From Deltaproteobacteria bacterium (GTDB taxonomy: Bacteria; Myxococcota_A; Polyangia; Polyangiales; Ga0077539): a DNA stretch of 64,000 nt. Position numbers and translations under genes: made by a program. A model generated the notes under the pieces. That model was not told the origin of the DNA. It saw only the letters and a program-made list of their open reading frames with translations, and made no database searches. The DNA lies in NCBI GenBank assembly GCA_016704445.1, contig JADJAE010000041.1:1-64000 (forward strand), given 5' to 3'. Below are positions 34,644 to 43,197 of this stretch, piece after piece. Each line of letters begins with the position of its first letter. Position 1 is the stretch's first letter.

Positions 34644-35810
34644 ATGAAGAAGCGCGCGTGGTGGGCCGTGGTTCTCGCTAGCTGCGCCTGCTCCTCGTCG
34701 AGCGAGCCGCCCCCGACCGTCCCAACGGACGCAGCGCCGCAAGATGCAGCCGACACCGCGCGGGTCGATGCCGCCACATTCGATCGTGCGCCGCCGATGG
34801 ACGCCTCCCGAGGGGACGCGGCCGACGTGACAGACCTCGCGACCGACGGAACCGCCGCGCGGGACATCGTCTCCGAAGCCGATGCGGGTGCGGGGGCGGA
34901 CGTGCCCAGCGAGTCGGCCGTCGATGTGCCGCCCGACCGCGCTGCGGGGTTGGACTCGGGCGCCGGGGCCGACGCCGGCGCCGACGGGAGTATCGCTCCG
35001 CGGTGGACAAGCATCTCCGCGGGCGTGTCGTGGAACATCGTCGATGGCATCGCGTTCGGCGGGAGCGACGCGTGGGCCGTGGGCGTCGGCGGCGCGCTCC
35101 ACTTCGACGGCTCGCGGTGGTCCGCCACCGACGGCATCGGCGCAGATCGACCGAGTGGCGTGTGGGGAACCGACGGCGCTCACCTGTGGACGGTGACCCT
35201 CGAGGGCAACGTCTTTCGCTGGAGCGGGACGGTCTGGACGCCGGTGGCCACCGGGTTGCGAGGGAGCTTTCAAGCGATCAGCGGCTCGAGCGATCGCGAC
35301 GTCTGGGTCGTGGGCGATCGTGGCTTCGTCGCGCACTACGACGGCGCCACGTGGACGACGATCCCGAGCGGCGTGACGACGCTGTTGCACGCTGCGGTCG
35401 CCCTGCGGTCGGACCTGGCGTTCATCGCGGGCTCGGGTGGAACCATCGTTCGCTGGGATGGCGCGGCGCTTCGCCCCATGGATGCGACGACCACCGCGGG
35501 CATCAACGGCTTGTGGGCCACGAGCGCGACGGACGTCTGGGCGACGTGCGGCGGCGGTGTGATCCTGCGATACGACGGCAGCGCGTGGCGAACGGTGGCG
35601 AGCCCGACGACGCAAGGGCTGTACGCGGCGTGGGGTGGCGTCGCGAACGACGTCTGGGCCGTCGGCTTCGCAGGAACGGTGCTTCGATGGGACGGCGGGC
35701 GATGGACGCTGCAGAGCCCGCCCACCGCACAGCCGCTGCTCGCGGTCTTTGGCACGCGCGACTCGGTCTGGATCGCCGGAAACGGCGGCACGCTCGCGCG
35801 CTGGCCGTGA
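34644..35810 (+). CDS. Secreted lipoprotein with BNR-like beta-propeller
   Basis: A 388-residue protein. The signal peptide ends with LASCACSS, a lipobox. An Asp/Ala-rich linker of about 90 residues follows. Then comes a propeller of about six or seven blades with a repeated pattern such as SDAWAVGVGGALHFDGSRW, DRDVWVVGDRGFVAHYDGATW and NDVWAVGFAGTVLRWDGGRW. This D-V-W-x-V-G...D-G-x-W repeat is common in myxobacterial surface proteins and lacks a known ligand. The frame is clean, unlike several neighbours. It is flanked by the two copies of the 50-bp repeat, which suggests the block may have moved or been duplicated as a unit. Confidence 0.82.
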   Translation: MKKRAWWAVVLASCACSSSSEPPPTVPTDAAPQDAADTARVDAATFDRAPPMDASRGDAADVTDLATDGTAARDIVSEADAGAGADVPSESAVDVPPDRAAGLDSGAGADAGADGSIAPRWTSISAGVSWNIVDGIAFGGSDAWAVGVGGALHFDGSRWSATDGIGADRPSGVWGTDGAHLWTVTLEGNVFRWSGTVWTPVATGLRGSFQAISGSSDRDVWVVGDRGFVAHYDGATWTTIPSGVTTLLHAAVALRSDLAFIAGSGGTIVRWDGAALRPMDATTTAGINGLWATSATDVWATCGGGVILRYDGSAWRTVASPTTQGLYAAWGGVANDVWAVGFAGTVLRWDGGRWTLQSPPTAQPLLAVFGTRDSVWIAGNGGTLARWP

Positions 35811-35895
35811 CCCGCGGGCGCACGACCCTCGTCTCGCCGTGAAGCGCGCCGGCGCTGTGAGCACCCGTCGACCCGGCCCATGTGGCCTCGCGGGG

Positions 35896-35945
35896 CCAGC
35901 GAGCTCTCCCAGTAGCTCCGCGAGGAGACCGCGGGAGCGGGCTGT
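35896..35945. repeat. 50-bp perfect direct repeat, copy B
   Basis: Second copy of the element at 34379-34428. It ends 30 bases before the left end of the insertion sequence. Confidence 0.9.
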
Positions 35946-35975
35946 CAAACCAAAGTAGAAATGTCGGGTTCGGCC

Positions 35976-35994
35976 TGAGGGATCCCCTCATATT
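35976..35994 (+). repeat. Left terminal inverted repeat of the IS4-family element
   Basis: Matches the complement of 37209-37227 at 17 of 19 positions. The central GGGATCCCC is itself palindromic. Confidence 0.8.
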
Positions 35995-36027
35995 TCGCTT
36001 CAATTCTCGGTGTAGTAGGACCGAGGC

Positions 36028-37215
36028 ATGGCCTCGCCCTTCACTGATTCCAAGTCCCGTCGCTCTCGCCCAGCGGGTCTCGACCCGGCCTCGGTCCACC
36101 AGTTCATCGAGGACCTGGTGGGCGAGGACCTCCACGCCAAGCGCGTGTTGTCGCTCGCCAACGGGGTCGTCGGCGTCCTGCACGGCGCGACCCTCGCGAT
36201 CCACGCGATCGGCCAGGGGCTCGCGACGGCCACGGGAGTTACTGCGAGACATGCGGTCAAGCAGATCGATCGGATGCTGAGCAACCTGGGGATCGACGTC
36301 GAGATGCTGGCGCCGCGGTGGGTGTCGTTCGTGATCGCCGAGCGCGGCGAGATCGTCGTCGCCCTCGACTGGACGGACTTCGATGACGACGACCAGACGA
36401 CGCTCGTCCTCAACGTCATCACGCATCACGGCCGGGCGACGCCGCTCCTCTGGAAGACCGTCCCCAAGAAGGACCTCAAGACCAAGCGCAATGGCTACGA
36501 GGACGAGCTGCTCGTCCGGCTCCGGGAGGCCGTGCCGATCGAGGTCCGCGTGACCGTCCTGGCCGACCGCGGCTTCGGGGACCAGAAGCTCTACGGGCTG
36601 CTGCGCGACCTGGACTTCCACTTCGTGATCCGGTTTCGCGGAAACATCCGGGTGACGTCGGCGGCGGGCGAGGCGCGCACCGCGGCCGAGTGGCTGCGCG
36701 CGGATGGCCGACTGGTCGAACTGCACGGCGCCGGTGTGACCGCGGGGGCCACGACCGTGGATCGCATCGTGATCGTCCGTGCAAAGGGGATGAAGGAGGC
36801 CTGGTATCTGGCCAGCAGTCGTGCCGATCTGAGCGGCGCTGAGACCAAGAAGCTCTACGGTCGCAGGTTCACGATTGAAGAGAACCTGCGGGACACCAAG
36901 GACCTTCACTTCGGGCTGGGCCTCTCGGCTACTCACATCGGGGATCCCGCACGCCGCGATCGGCTGCTGTTGCTCGTGGCCTTCGCCGAGGCGCTGCTGA
37001 CGCTGCTGGGCGCGGCCTCCGAGTCGTTGGGCTTCGATCGCCTGCTCAAGGTGAACACCGCCAAGAAGCGGACTCACTCGCTCTTCCGGCAGGGCTCGTT
37101 CTGGTACCAGGCCCTCCCGACGATGCGCGAAGATCGACTGCGAGACCTGATGACGGCATTCGAAAACACCGTCGCTCAACACGCAGTCTTCCGCGGGATC
37201 TTCGGCGCAATATGA
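36028..37215 (+). CDS. IS4-family DDE transposase
   Basis: Intact, 395 residues. The DDE residues are Asp in VVALDWTDFDDDD, Asp in VTVLADRGFGD and Glu in the YREK block. That block reads YGRRFTIEENLRDTK and matches the Y-(2)-R-(3)-E-(6)-K signature of IS4 exactly. It cuts and pastes the element through hairpin intermediates in this family. ATG at 36028 lies 52 bases inside the left repeat, and the stop is 12 bases before the right end. Codon use is less GC-extreme than the neighbours, consistent with recent arrival. The catalytic residues are complete, so the element may still be active. Confidence 0.93.
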   Translation: MASPFTDSKSRRSRPAGLDPASVHQFIEDLVGEDLHAKRVLSLANGVVGVLHGATLAIHAIGQGLATATGVTARHAVKQIDRMLSNLGIDVEMLAPRWVSFVIAERGEIVVALDWTDFDDDDQTTLVLNVITHHGRATPLLWKTVPKKDLKTKRNGYEDELLVRLREAVPIEVRVTVLADRGFGDQKLYGLLRDLDFHFVIRFRGNIRVTSAAGEARTAAEWLRADGRLVELHGAGVTAGATTVDRIVIVRAKGMKEAWYLASSRADLSGAETKKLYGRRFTIEENLRDTKDLHFGLGLSATHIGDPARRDRLLLLVAFAEALLTLLGAASESLGFDRLLKVNTAKKRTHSLFRQGSFWYQALPTMREDRLRDLMTAFENTVAQHAVFRGIFGAI

Positions 37216-37227
37216 GGGGATCCCCTA
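37209..37227 (-). repeat. Right terminal inverted repeat of the IS4-family element
   Basis: Complement of the left repeat apart from two bases. The transposase stop codon is 12 bases to the left of the outer end. Confidence 0.8.
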
Positions 37228-37229
37228 GC

Positions 37230-37244
37230 TCCCTATCGGCTCCG
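37230..37244 (+). repeat. 15-bp junction repeat, copy 1
   Basis: TCCCTATCGGCTCCG, identical to 39939-39953. Here it precedes a cyclase remnant, there a metallophosphoesterase remnant. Confidence 0.7.
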
Positions 37245-37912
37245 CGATGGAGCCAGCCATCGTCGCGCGCGGGGGCTTCGTCGACAGCTACATCGGCGAC
37301 GCGATCATGGCGCTCTTCGAGGTCGCCCCCGCGTCGGCGGTCGGCGCCGCCGTGGACATGCACCGGCAGCTGCGACCGCTCAACGCCCAGCGCGTCGCCC
37401 GCGGCCTGCGGCCCATCCACATCGGCGTCGGGCTCAACACCGGCGAGCTCACGCTCGGCACCATCGGCGGGCCGCAGCGCATCAAGTGCGGGGTCATCGG
37501 CGACTGCGTGAACCTCGCGTCGCGCATCGAGTCCCTCACGAAGCACTACGGCGCGCGGGTGATCATCGGCGATCGCACCCTCGCGGCGGTCCCCGCCGGG
37601 GCCTTCGTCACCCGCGAGCTCGACCGCGTGCGCGTGGTCGGGCGCCTCGCGCCGGTGGTGCTCCACGAGGTGCTCGACGCCGACGAAGACGACGTGCGCG
37701 CCGCCAAGGTGGCGTGCCGCGCGGACTGGGAAGACGGTCTCGCGCGCTACGGCGAAGGCGACCTCGACCGCGCGGGCGCGAGCTTTCGCCGGTGCGTGGA
37801 GGCCGTCCCGGGTGACGTCGCGGCCGCGATGCGCCTGCGCCGCTGCGATCGCTACCTCACGGCTCCGCGGCCCGACCCCTGGACCGACGTCGAGGACCTC
37901 TCGGAGAAGTGA
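37238..37912 (+). pseudogene. Class III adenylate/guanylate cyclase remnant (5'-truncated)
   Basis: About 222 residues of a class III cyclase. It keeps the second metal Asp (FVDSYIGDAIMALFEV), the IHIGVGLNTGELTLGTIGG loop and VIGDCVNLASRIESLT, followed by a C-terminal tail. The first part of the catalytic domain, including the first metal-binding Asp (usually in a F-x-D-I-x-G-F-T motif), is missing. The homology begins within about 15 bases of the insertion sequence's right end. Without the first half it cannot make cyclic nucleotide. An in-frame ATG at 37247 could still make a stub. The missing half is not on the other side of the element, so sequence was deleted rather than only interrupted. 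Confidence 0.82.
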
Positions 37913-37954
37913 CGACGGGCCTCGCGCCGGCTACTGCAACGCCGCCGCGCGGGC

Positions 37955-38204
37955 GTCGCATCGCGTCGGAGAGCGCGAGGTCGGCCGCGGACGGTACGTA
38001 CCCCGCCACGTTCAGCGACCCGAACACGAAGAAGAGCTCGAGCCCGCGATACGCCCCGTTGCGCGCCGCCACAGGGGCCCGCGTCGGGTCGAGGGTCTTC
38101 GTGAAGGGGTGCCGGTACACGAGCTCCGTCTGCGCGCCGCGGAAGGCCCGTGCCCAGCGCGTGGATGGGATGTCCCAAGCGGTTGGAAGCGCCGGGGCGG
38201 GCAC
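37955..38204 (-). pseudogene. Type B carboxylesterase remnant
   Basis: A short stretch on the minus strand reads RGAQTELVYRHPFTKTLDP, then NGAYRGLELFFVFGSLNVAG and PSAADLALSDAMRR. This is the C-terminal part of a type B carboxylesterase, where a conserved His-Gly-x-E-x-x-(F/Y)VF segment normally holds the catalytic His. Here the equivalent is YRGLELFFVF, with His replaced. The serine half of the enzyme is absent and the end after DAMRR departs from the family. It lies tail to tail with the cyclase remnant. Inactive. Confidence 0.65.
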
Positions 38205-38410
38205 CGCCCTGGCACGGCGCGGGTTCGCCGTGGTTTACAAGGCGGACAGGACAGCGCCGCTTCCGCGGTTAACAACGGTAGTACTAAGTACCGCGTCGAC
38301 GCACGGCGGGTAGGAGGCGGCCGCGGCCCTCGCGCGACCTCACCGACGCGGAGCGACGGGCGCCCGCCCACGCGCCACGGCAGACCCCACGGGCAGGTGC
38401 GCGCGCGCGC

Positions 38411-39670
38411 TCACCGGCAGCGACCGAACGAGCACGTCCGGCTGCAGCACTGGGAGTTCGTGGTGCACGGCCCCCCGCTGACGAAGCACGTTGCGCATCG
38501 CGCCCCGGTGCAGATGAAGCCGTAGCAGCACGGGGCCGCGGGCGAGCACGGGCCGGCGTTGGAGCACGTGCCGCAGACGTTGGACTCGGTGCACGCCATG
38601 CCCGCGCAGCAGTTGCTCGCGCCCGAGCAGCGGGTCCCGGGGTCGAGGCACGCCAGGACGCAGGACGTCCCGGAGCAGGACAGCCCTGGGCAGCAGGGGG
38701 CGAACGGCCCGCACGGAAGCGGGTCGCCGTCGAGCCTGCAGGCATCCGCGACGCAAGTGCCGCCCGTGCACGCCGCCCCCGAACAACACGGGCGCGACGC
38801 GCTGCAGCCCGATCCGAGGTCCACGCAGGTGACTGGCAGTGCGCACACGCCGGCCCCGCTGCACGCCAGGCCCGCGCAGCACGGTGCGGCCTCGCACCTC
38901 GCGCCTGCGCCCGCGCACGGTCGCTGACACGCGCCCGCCGTGCACCGCAACCCCGCCGCGCAGTCCGCGTCCGCGACGCACGCACCGCCGTCCGCGACCG
39001 CGGCGCAGCGCCCCCCAGTGCAGCGCATCGATCCGCAGCACTGGGTGCTCTCGGCGCACGCGGCGCCCTGCTCGAGGCAGCACGTCGCCGATGTCGGCGA
39101 GGGACGGCACGCGCCCGCCCCGACGCAGCACTGCGCGATGGAGGTGCACGCGCCGGCGAGCGGCGCGCAGGTGGAAGGCATGCGACAGCTGCCCGACGTG
39201 CAAGCGAGGCCCGACGCGCAGGGGGATCCGCTGGCGCAGCAGGCCATCCCGACCGCGCCACACGCCGGGATGGGGCGGCACGCCAGGGCCTCGCAGCGGA
39301 GGCCGGCGTCGCAGGCCGCGCCGGTCGCGCAGCAGGCTTCTCCGTTGCGACCGCAAGGCGTCGTGACCACGTCGACCGCCGGGACGCCGGCGTTGTCGGC
39401 GATCGCTCCGCCGTCGGTGCCGAGGTCCGGGCCGACCGCGGTCCGGTCGGTCTCGGTCGGGGCGTCCGCACGCCCGGTCGGGGCGTCCGGCCAGGCCGCC
39501 GCATCGCGCAGCGACCCCTCCTCCTCGCTGACCGTTCGGTCGCCCGGATCGACGTCGAGGCGCGACGTCGCGTCCCGATCGCCGGGGGCGGTGAGATTCA
39601 CCCCGCGCGGCGCGCACGCGGCGACGAGCGCGAGAAGCGCGAGTGAACCAGTGAGTCCCCGATTGATCAT
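38411..39670 (-). CDS. Cys-rich secreted lipoprotein with CC-knot repeats
   Basis: A 419-residue protein. The signal peptide ends LVAACAPRG with a lipobox Cys, followed by an Asp/Ala/Thr-rich linker of about 85 residues. The rest is a Cys-rich chain with many adjacent Cys pairs: GEACCATGAACDAGLRC, IAQCCVG, ESTQCCGSMRCTGGRC, EAAPCCAGLACSG, RPCCSGAACTGGTC, APCCPGLSCSG, NSQCCSRTCSFGRC. The C-(x)n-CC-x4-C pattern is like Dickkopf or knottin modules and needs disulfide bonds, so it must be on the outside. The frame is intact. Function unknown; it could be a structural or adhesive surface protein. Confidence 0.82.
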   Translation of the reverse strand: MINRGLTGSLALLALVAACAPRGVNLTAPGDRDATSRLDVDPGDRTVSEEEGSLRDAAAWPDAPTGRADAPTETDRTAVGPDLGTDGGAIADNAGVPAVDVVTTPCGRNGEACCATGAACDAGLRCEALACRPIPACGAVGMACCASGSPCASGLACTSGSCRMPSTCAPLAGACTSIAQCCVGAGACRPSPTSATCCLEQGAACAESTQCCGSMRCTGGRCAAVADGGACVADADCAAGLRCTAGACQRPCAGAGARCEAAPCCAGLACSGAGVCALPVTCVDLGSGCSASRPCCSGAACTGGTCVADACRLDGDPLPCGPFAPCCPGLSCSGTSCVLACLDPGTRCSGASNCCAGMACTESNVCGTCSNAGPCSPAAPCCYGFICTGARCATCFVSGGPCTTNSQCCSRTCSFGRCR

Positions 39671-39938
39671 CGATCATCCTCACGTTGGAGCGATTTGTGC
39701 GACTTCGTGGATATCACCTGGCGCCGCCTGCGGTCATCCACGGCTGGGCGCTACTCGCGTTCCTTCGGAGCGGTGCCCGCCGCGCAACCCGCGAAGCCCT
39801 CGGTCGAGCGCTCCAACCGATCGAGCTCATGGTGGCGTCCCGAGAGCTCCGGCCAAGGCTTGCGGGAGCGCGTACTTCGTACACTGGGCGTTCCGTCACC
39901 TGAAGCTGATCCATGCCAGCGAAGGTGCCGCGTTGCTT

Positions 39939-39953
39939 TCCCTATCGGCTCCG
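39939..39953 (+). repeat. 15-bp junction repeat, copy 2
   Basis: TCCCTATCGGCTCCG, the same as 37230-37244, immediately upstream of the metallophosphoesterase remnant. Confidence 0.7.
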
Positions 39954-40066
39954 ACACGCACTTCGGCACCGAGGTGCCCCCCGTCGTCGAGGCGCTCTTC
40001 GCGCTGACCCGGGAGCTCTCCCCTGACCTCCTGTTGTACTCCGGCCTCGGGGGAGCACGACTGTGA
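39941..40066 (+). pseudogene. Metallophosphoesterase remnant (N-terminal metal loop only)
   Basis: About 40 residues, SDTHFGTEVPPVVEALFALT then ELSPDLLLYSG, match the start of calcineurin-like phosphoesterases, where SDTHFG is the first metal-binding motif and the SGD strand follows. The reading frame leaves the family straight after YSG and ends with a stop, so the GNHE and later His motifs are absent. It cannot be functional. Confidence 0.6.
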
Positions 40067-40150
40067 GAAGGTGCGCCGCCCATCGACGACGCGCGGCCCA
40101 CCCGATCGGGTCGATCGCCCCGATGGCTACGCCCCCCCTTCGGAGAACGC

Positions 40151-42883
40151 ATGCATACGAGTCTGTGGAGCCGCCTGGCGCTGGTCGCGATCCTTCCGCT
40201 GGGCGCCTGTACCGCCGCGGCGCCCGGAGACCCCGGTCCCGCTCCGTCGGATGGCGGCGTCGCGATGGACGCCCTGCCCGACCTGCCCGCGGTCGACGCC
40301 GGCACGGACGCCGCGCTCCCGACCGACACCGCCCGAACGGACACCGGGCCCCGGACCGACACCGGCCAGCCGACCCCGGCTGGCAGGCTCGGGTCGGCTT
40401 GCAGCACCCTCGGCGGCGAGCCGGAGTCGCAGGGAGACTGCGCCGACGGACTCTTCTGTCATGAGGGCGCCGGCTTCCCGGGCGGCCTCTGCACCCTGCC
40501 CTGCGAGCAGGACTCCGAGTGCGCTACGGCCCTCGGGGGCCCCGGATCCTGCGTGCTCGTCGGCACCACCCGGCTCTGCCTGCAGCGCTGCACGCCGGGC
40601 TCGACCGGGGCCTGCCGCCGAACGGGCTACGTGTGCGGGCCGACGGCGCAGCCCACCATCGGGGCGTGCGTCGGGCGGTGCAACGCGACGCCGTCGCTCT
40701 CGTGCCCCGCGGGCACCGCCTGCAACGCCGCCACGAGCCTGTGCGAGGGCACCCAGGGCTTCTACCAGCCCTGCGACGGAAGCTACGGAGCCTGCGCCCG
40801 CGGCGGGGTCTGCTCCACCGTGCGCGGCGCGTCGACGCAGGCCCAGTGCTTCGCCGACTGCACGGCGGGCAACGCCTGCCCGACGAGCCCGCCGGGCGCG
40901 CGCTGCCTCCTGATGTCGACGGACGGCACGCGGACCTGCGCGATCCCGTGCACGCCCGGCAACGACGCGCCCTGTCCCACCGGGACGACCTGCGCCGCGG
41001 TCACCGGCGGCGGCGTCTGTGTCATCCGTTGCACGGCGGGCGAAGCCTGCGTGCCCGCTGCCGGCGCCTGCCGCGTGGGGCGCGCGGTGTGCTCCCCCGG
41101 AGCGAGCTGCGTCGACACCGGCGCGGCGGCCCCGGACGGAACCGCGTGCGGCACCGGCCGGGTGTGCAGCGACGGCAGCTGCGTCGCGTGCCGCGCGGGG
41201 ACGGCCTGCACGCCGACCGACCCGTGCAGGACCGGATCGATCGCGTGCACCACGGGCCGCGAGGTCTGCGTCGATCGCGGGGCCGCCACGGACGGCACCG
41301 CATGCGGAGCCGGGCGCGTGTGCGCGGGTGGCACCTGCCTCGCGTGCTCGCCCGGGGCGACCTGCGCGCCGGCCAACCCCTGCCACCGCGGCAGGACGAC
41401 CTGCACGGCCTCCGGCGTGGGCTGCACGGACATCGGTGGCAACCTCGCCGACGGCACCGCGTGCGGGACCGCGATGGTCTGCCGCGCGGGCGCCTGCACG
41501 GCGTGTGCGGCTTCGACCAGCTGCGCCCCTGCGAGCGCGCCCTGCCACGTGGGCTCGATCTCGTGCAGCACTGGCGCCCCCGTCTGCATGGACACCGGCG
41601 CCAACGCACCGAACGGGACCGCCTGCGGCACCGGGCAGGCGTGCACGGGCGGGGTCTGCGGGTGCGCGAGCGGCTACACGATGTGCGCGGGGCGCTGCGT
41701 CGATCTGCAGTCCGACCCGGCGAGCTGCGGCTTCTGCGGCATCGCGTGCACGGCCGGACGCGTGTGTTCGCGCGGGGCCTGCGGCTGCCCGGCCGGCCGC
41801 ACCGACTGCTCCGGCACCTGCCGCGACACCCAGACCGACCTGACGGCCTGCGGCGCCTGCGGCCGCGCGTGCCCGAGCTTCTCCGCCTGCGTGGCCGGGA
41901 CCTGCGTCTGCGCGCCGGGCCGGACCTTCTGCGCGGGAGGCTGCTTCGACCTGCGCGGCAGCGACGGAAACTGCGGCGCGTGCGGGACTGCGTGCGGCAC
42001 CGGGCGCACCTGCTTCAACAGCATGTGCCAGCCCCTGGTGGCCGATCACCAGGTGCGCGGGTCGGTCGTCACCCTCCCGGACGGGCGGATTCTCGACGTC
42101 GCCGCGGGCGCCAACCGCGTCGTGGCCTACACGCCGTCGACGAACACCTGGGCCGCCCTCACGACCATCCCCGGGGCCTCGACCTCCCACGTGGCGGTCA
42201 CCGGGGTCGACGGGCGCGTGTACGTCTTCGGGTCCACCGGCGCCGTGGACATCTACAACCCGACCGCGAACACCTGGTCGGCGGGCGCGGCCACGACGGC
42301 GGTGCGCCGCGACAACGCGCTCGTCGCGGTGATCCCCGACGGCCGGATCTACGTGATGGGCGGAGGCTCCTATTGCAGCACCGGGGGCCCGTCGAGCGTG
42401 GTGCAGGTGTACATCCCCGCCACCAACTCGTGGGGCGTCGCGGCGCCCGTCCCGAGGGGCGTCGCGAGCACGGCCGCCGTCACGGGACCCGACGGCAAGA
42501 TCTACATCTTCGGCGCGGTCACCCCGGGCGGCATCTGCGGCGTCGGCGTGGCGCCCACGTGGATCTTCGACCCCGCGATGAACAGCTGGACGACCGGGCC
42601 GAGCCTCCCGAACTCCGCGGCCTTCCTCGGAGCCGCCCGCGGCGCCGACGGCTTCATCTACCTCTTCGGCGGACAGCACTACTCGGCGGGCTCCGCGTAC
42701 GCCGCCGTGTACCGCTACGACGTCGTCGCGCGCACCTACCTCGCGCGCACGGACATCCCGAACCGCTCGACGATCTACGGCGGACCCGCGGTGTTCGCCG
42801 CCAACGGGAACTTCTATTTCTTCGACCGCGGCAACCACAACGTCCAGGCCTACTCAGGCCCGCTCGACCTCTGGTGGCGCTAA
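40151..42883 (+). CDS. Large Cys-rich lipoprotein with C-terminal kelch propeller
   Basis: A 910-residue intact protein. Signal peptide ends ILPLGAC (lipobox); an Asp/Thr-rich linker follows. Residues 80-640 are Cys-rich, including CEQDSECATALGGPGSC and several copies of a unit like DGTACGTGRVCSDGSCVAC with CxPxxxCxxG spacing, then CGFCGIACTAGRVCSRGAC. The last 280 residues form a kelch-type propeller (VTGVDGRVYVFGSTGAVDIY, PDGRIYVMGG, PDGKIYIFGAVTPGG, DGFIYLFGGQHYS). Kelch propellers bind proteins or sugars, so this could be a surface receptor or an adhesin. The unbroken 2.7-kb frame contrasts with the frameshifted relatives at 3.2-5.5 kb and 16.9-20.7 kb. Confidence 0.86.
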   Translation: MHTSLWSRLALVAILPLGACTAAAPGDPGPAPSDGGVAMDALPDLPAVDAGTDAALPTDTARTDTGPRTDTGQPTPAGRLGSACSTLGGEPESQGDCADGLFCHEGAGFPGGLCTLPCEQDSECATALGGPGSCVLVGTTRLCLQRCTPGSTGACRRTGYVCGPTAQPTIGACVGRCNATPSLSCPAGTACNAATSLCEGTQGFYQPCDGSYGACARGGVCSTVRGASTQAQCFADCTAGNACPTSPPGARCLLMSTDGTRTCAIPCTPGNDAPCPTGTTCAAVTGGGVCVIRCTAGEACVPAAGACRVGRAVCSPGASCVDTGAAAPDGTACGTGRVCSDGSCVACRAGTACTPTDPCRTGSIACTTGREVCVDRGAATDGTACGAGRVCAGGTCLACSPGATCAPANPCHRGRTTCTASGVGCTDIGGNLADGTACGTAMVCRAGACTACAASTSCAPASAPCHVGSISCSTGAPVCMDTGANAPNGTACGTGQACTGGVCGCASGYTMCAGRCVDLQSDPASCGFCGIACTAGRVCSRGACGCPAGRTDCSGTCRDTQTDLTACGACGRACPSFSACVAGTCVCAPGRTFCAGGCFDLRGSDGNCGACGTACGTGRTCFNSMCQPLVADHQVRGSVVTLPDGRILDVAAGANRVVAYTPSTNTWAALTTIPGASTSHVAVTGVDGRVYVFGSTGAVDIYNPTANTWSAGAATTAVRRDNALVAVIPDGRIYVMGGGSYCSTGGPSSVVQVYIPATNSWGVAAPVPRGVASTAAVTGPDGKIYIFGAVTPGGICGVGVAPTWIFDPAMNSWTTGPSLPNSAAFLGAARGADGFIYLFGGQHYSAGSAYAAVYRYDVVARTYLARTDIPNRSTIYGGPAVFAANGNFYFFDRGNHNVQAYSGPLDLWWR

Positions 42884-42890
42884 CGCCCCC

Positions 42891-43197
42891 TCACACGCTG
42901 CCCCCATCGATCACCCCGAACTCCCGGTAGAAGGCCAGCGCGTGCTCGGCCACCGCGTCTGGTTTCTCCTCGTGCACGAGCAGCGAGGCCCCCGGCACCG
43001 CCCGTAGTCCGCGGCAGTCGGGGATCTGCCCGACCATCGTCCGCGCGAGGTCGATAGGGAAGGTCACGTCGTCCTCGCCCCACACGAAGAGCACGGGCGC
43101 GCGCAGCTTTGCGTGCTCGGTCGCGAGGTCGTCGACGATTCCCCGCGGTCGCCCGACGACCTCGCGGCGAGGGCCGACGGGCCCAGCGGAACCTTGA
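42891..43197 (-). pseudogene. Alpha/beta hydrolase remnant (C-terminal part)
   Basis: The minus strand encodes HAKLRAPVLFVWGEDDVTFP and, near the end, PGASLLVHEEKPDAVAEHAL and AFYREFGVI. This is the acid-His half of an alpha/beta hydrolase (Asp in GEDD, His in VHEEKP). The nucleophile half is missing; upstream the frame runs into unrelated sequence that begins with a repeated ITGPVI phrase. An open frame of 233 codons covers the remnant but its first part has no homology. The remnant ends only a few bases from the kelch gene's stop. Confidence 0.65.

Larger units (their letters stand above)
35976..37227 (+). mobile_element. IS4-family insertion sequence, intact
   Basis: About 1.25 kb. Terminal inverted repeats read TGAGGGATCCCCTCATATT on the left and TAGGGGATCCCCTCATATT on the right strand, 17 of 19 identical. 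They bracket one intact transposase gene. The two outer ends do not show an obvious target duplication. The element borders directly on a 5'-truncated cyclase remnant, so a deletion may have accompanied insertion. No second copy is present in the window. Confidence 0.88.
39671..40150. other. 480-base region between two lipoprotein genes
   Basis: No intact gene. It separates the leftward Cys-rich gene and the rightward kelch gene and should hold their promoters. Only the metallophosphoesterase remnant at 39941-40066 and the junction repeat at 39939-39953 are recognisable. Confidence 0.6.

Noticed and set aside
38280..38300. Small odd palindrome GTACT-A-AGTAC
   Set aside because: Only 11 bases, not repeated and not positioned before a gene start in a telling way.
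39685..39903. 72-codon open frame before the metallophosphoesterase remnant
   Set aside because: No ribosome site, no homology and no conserved features; likely chance.
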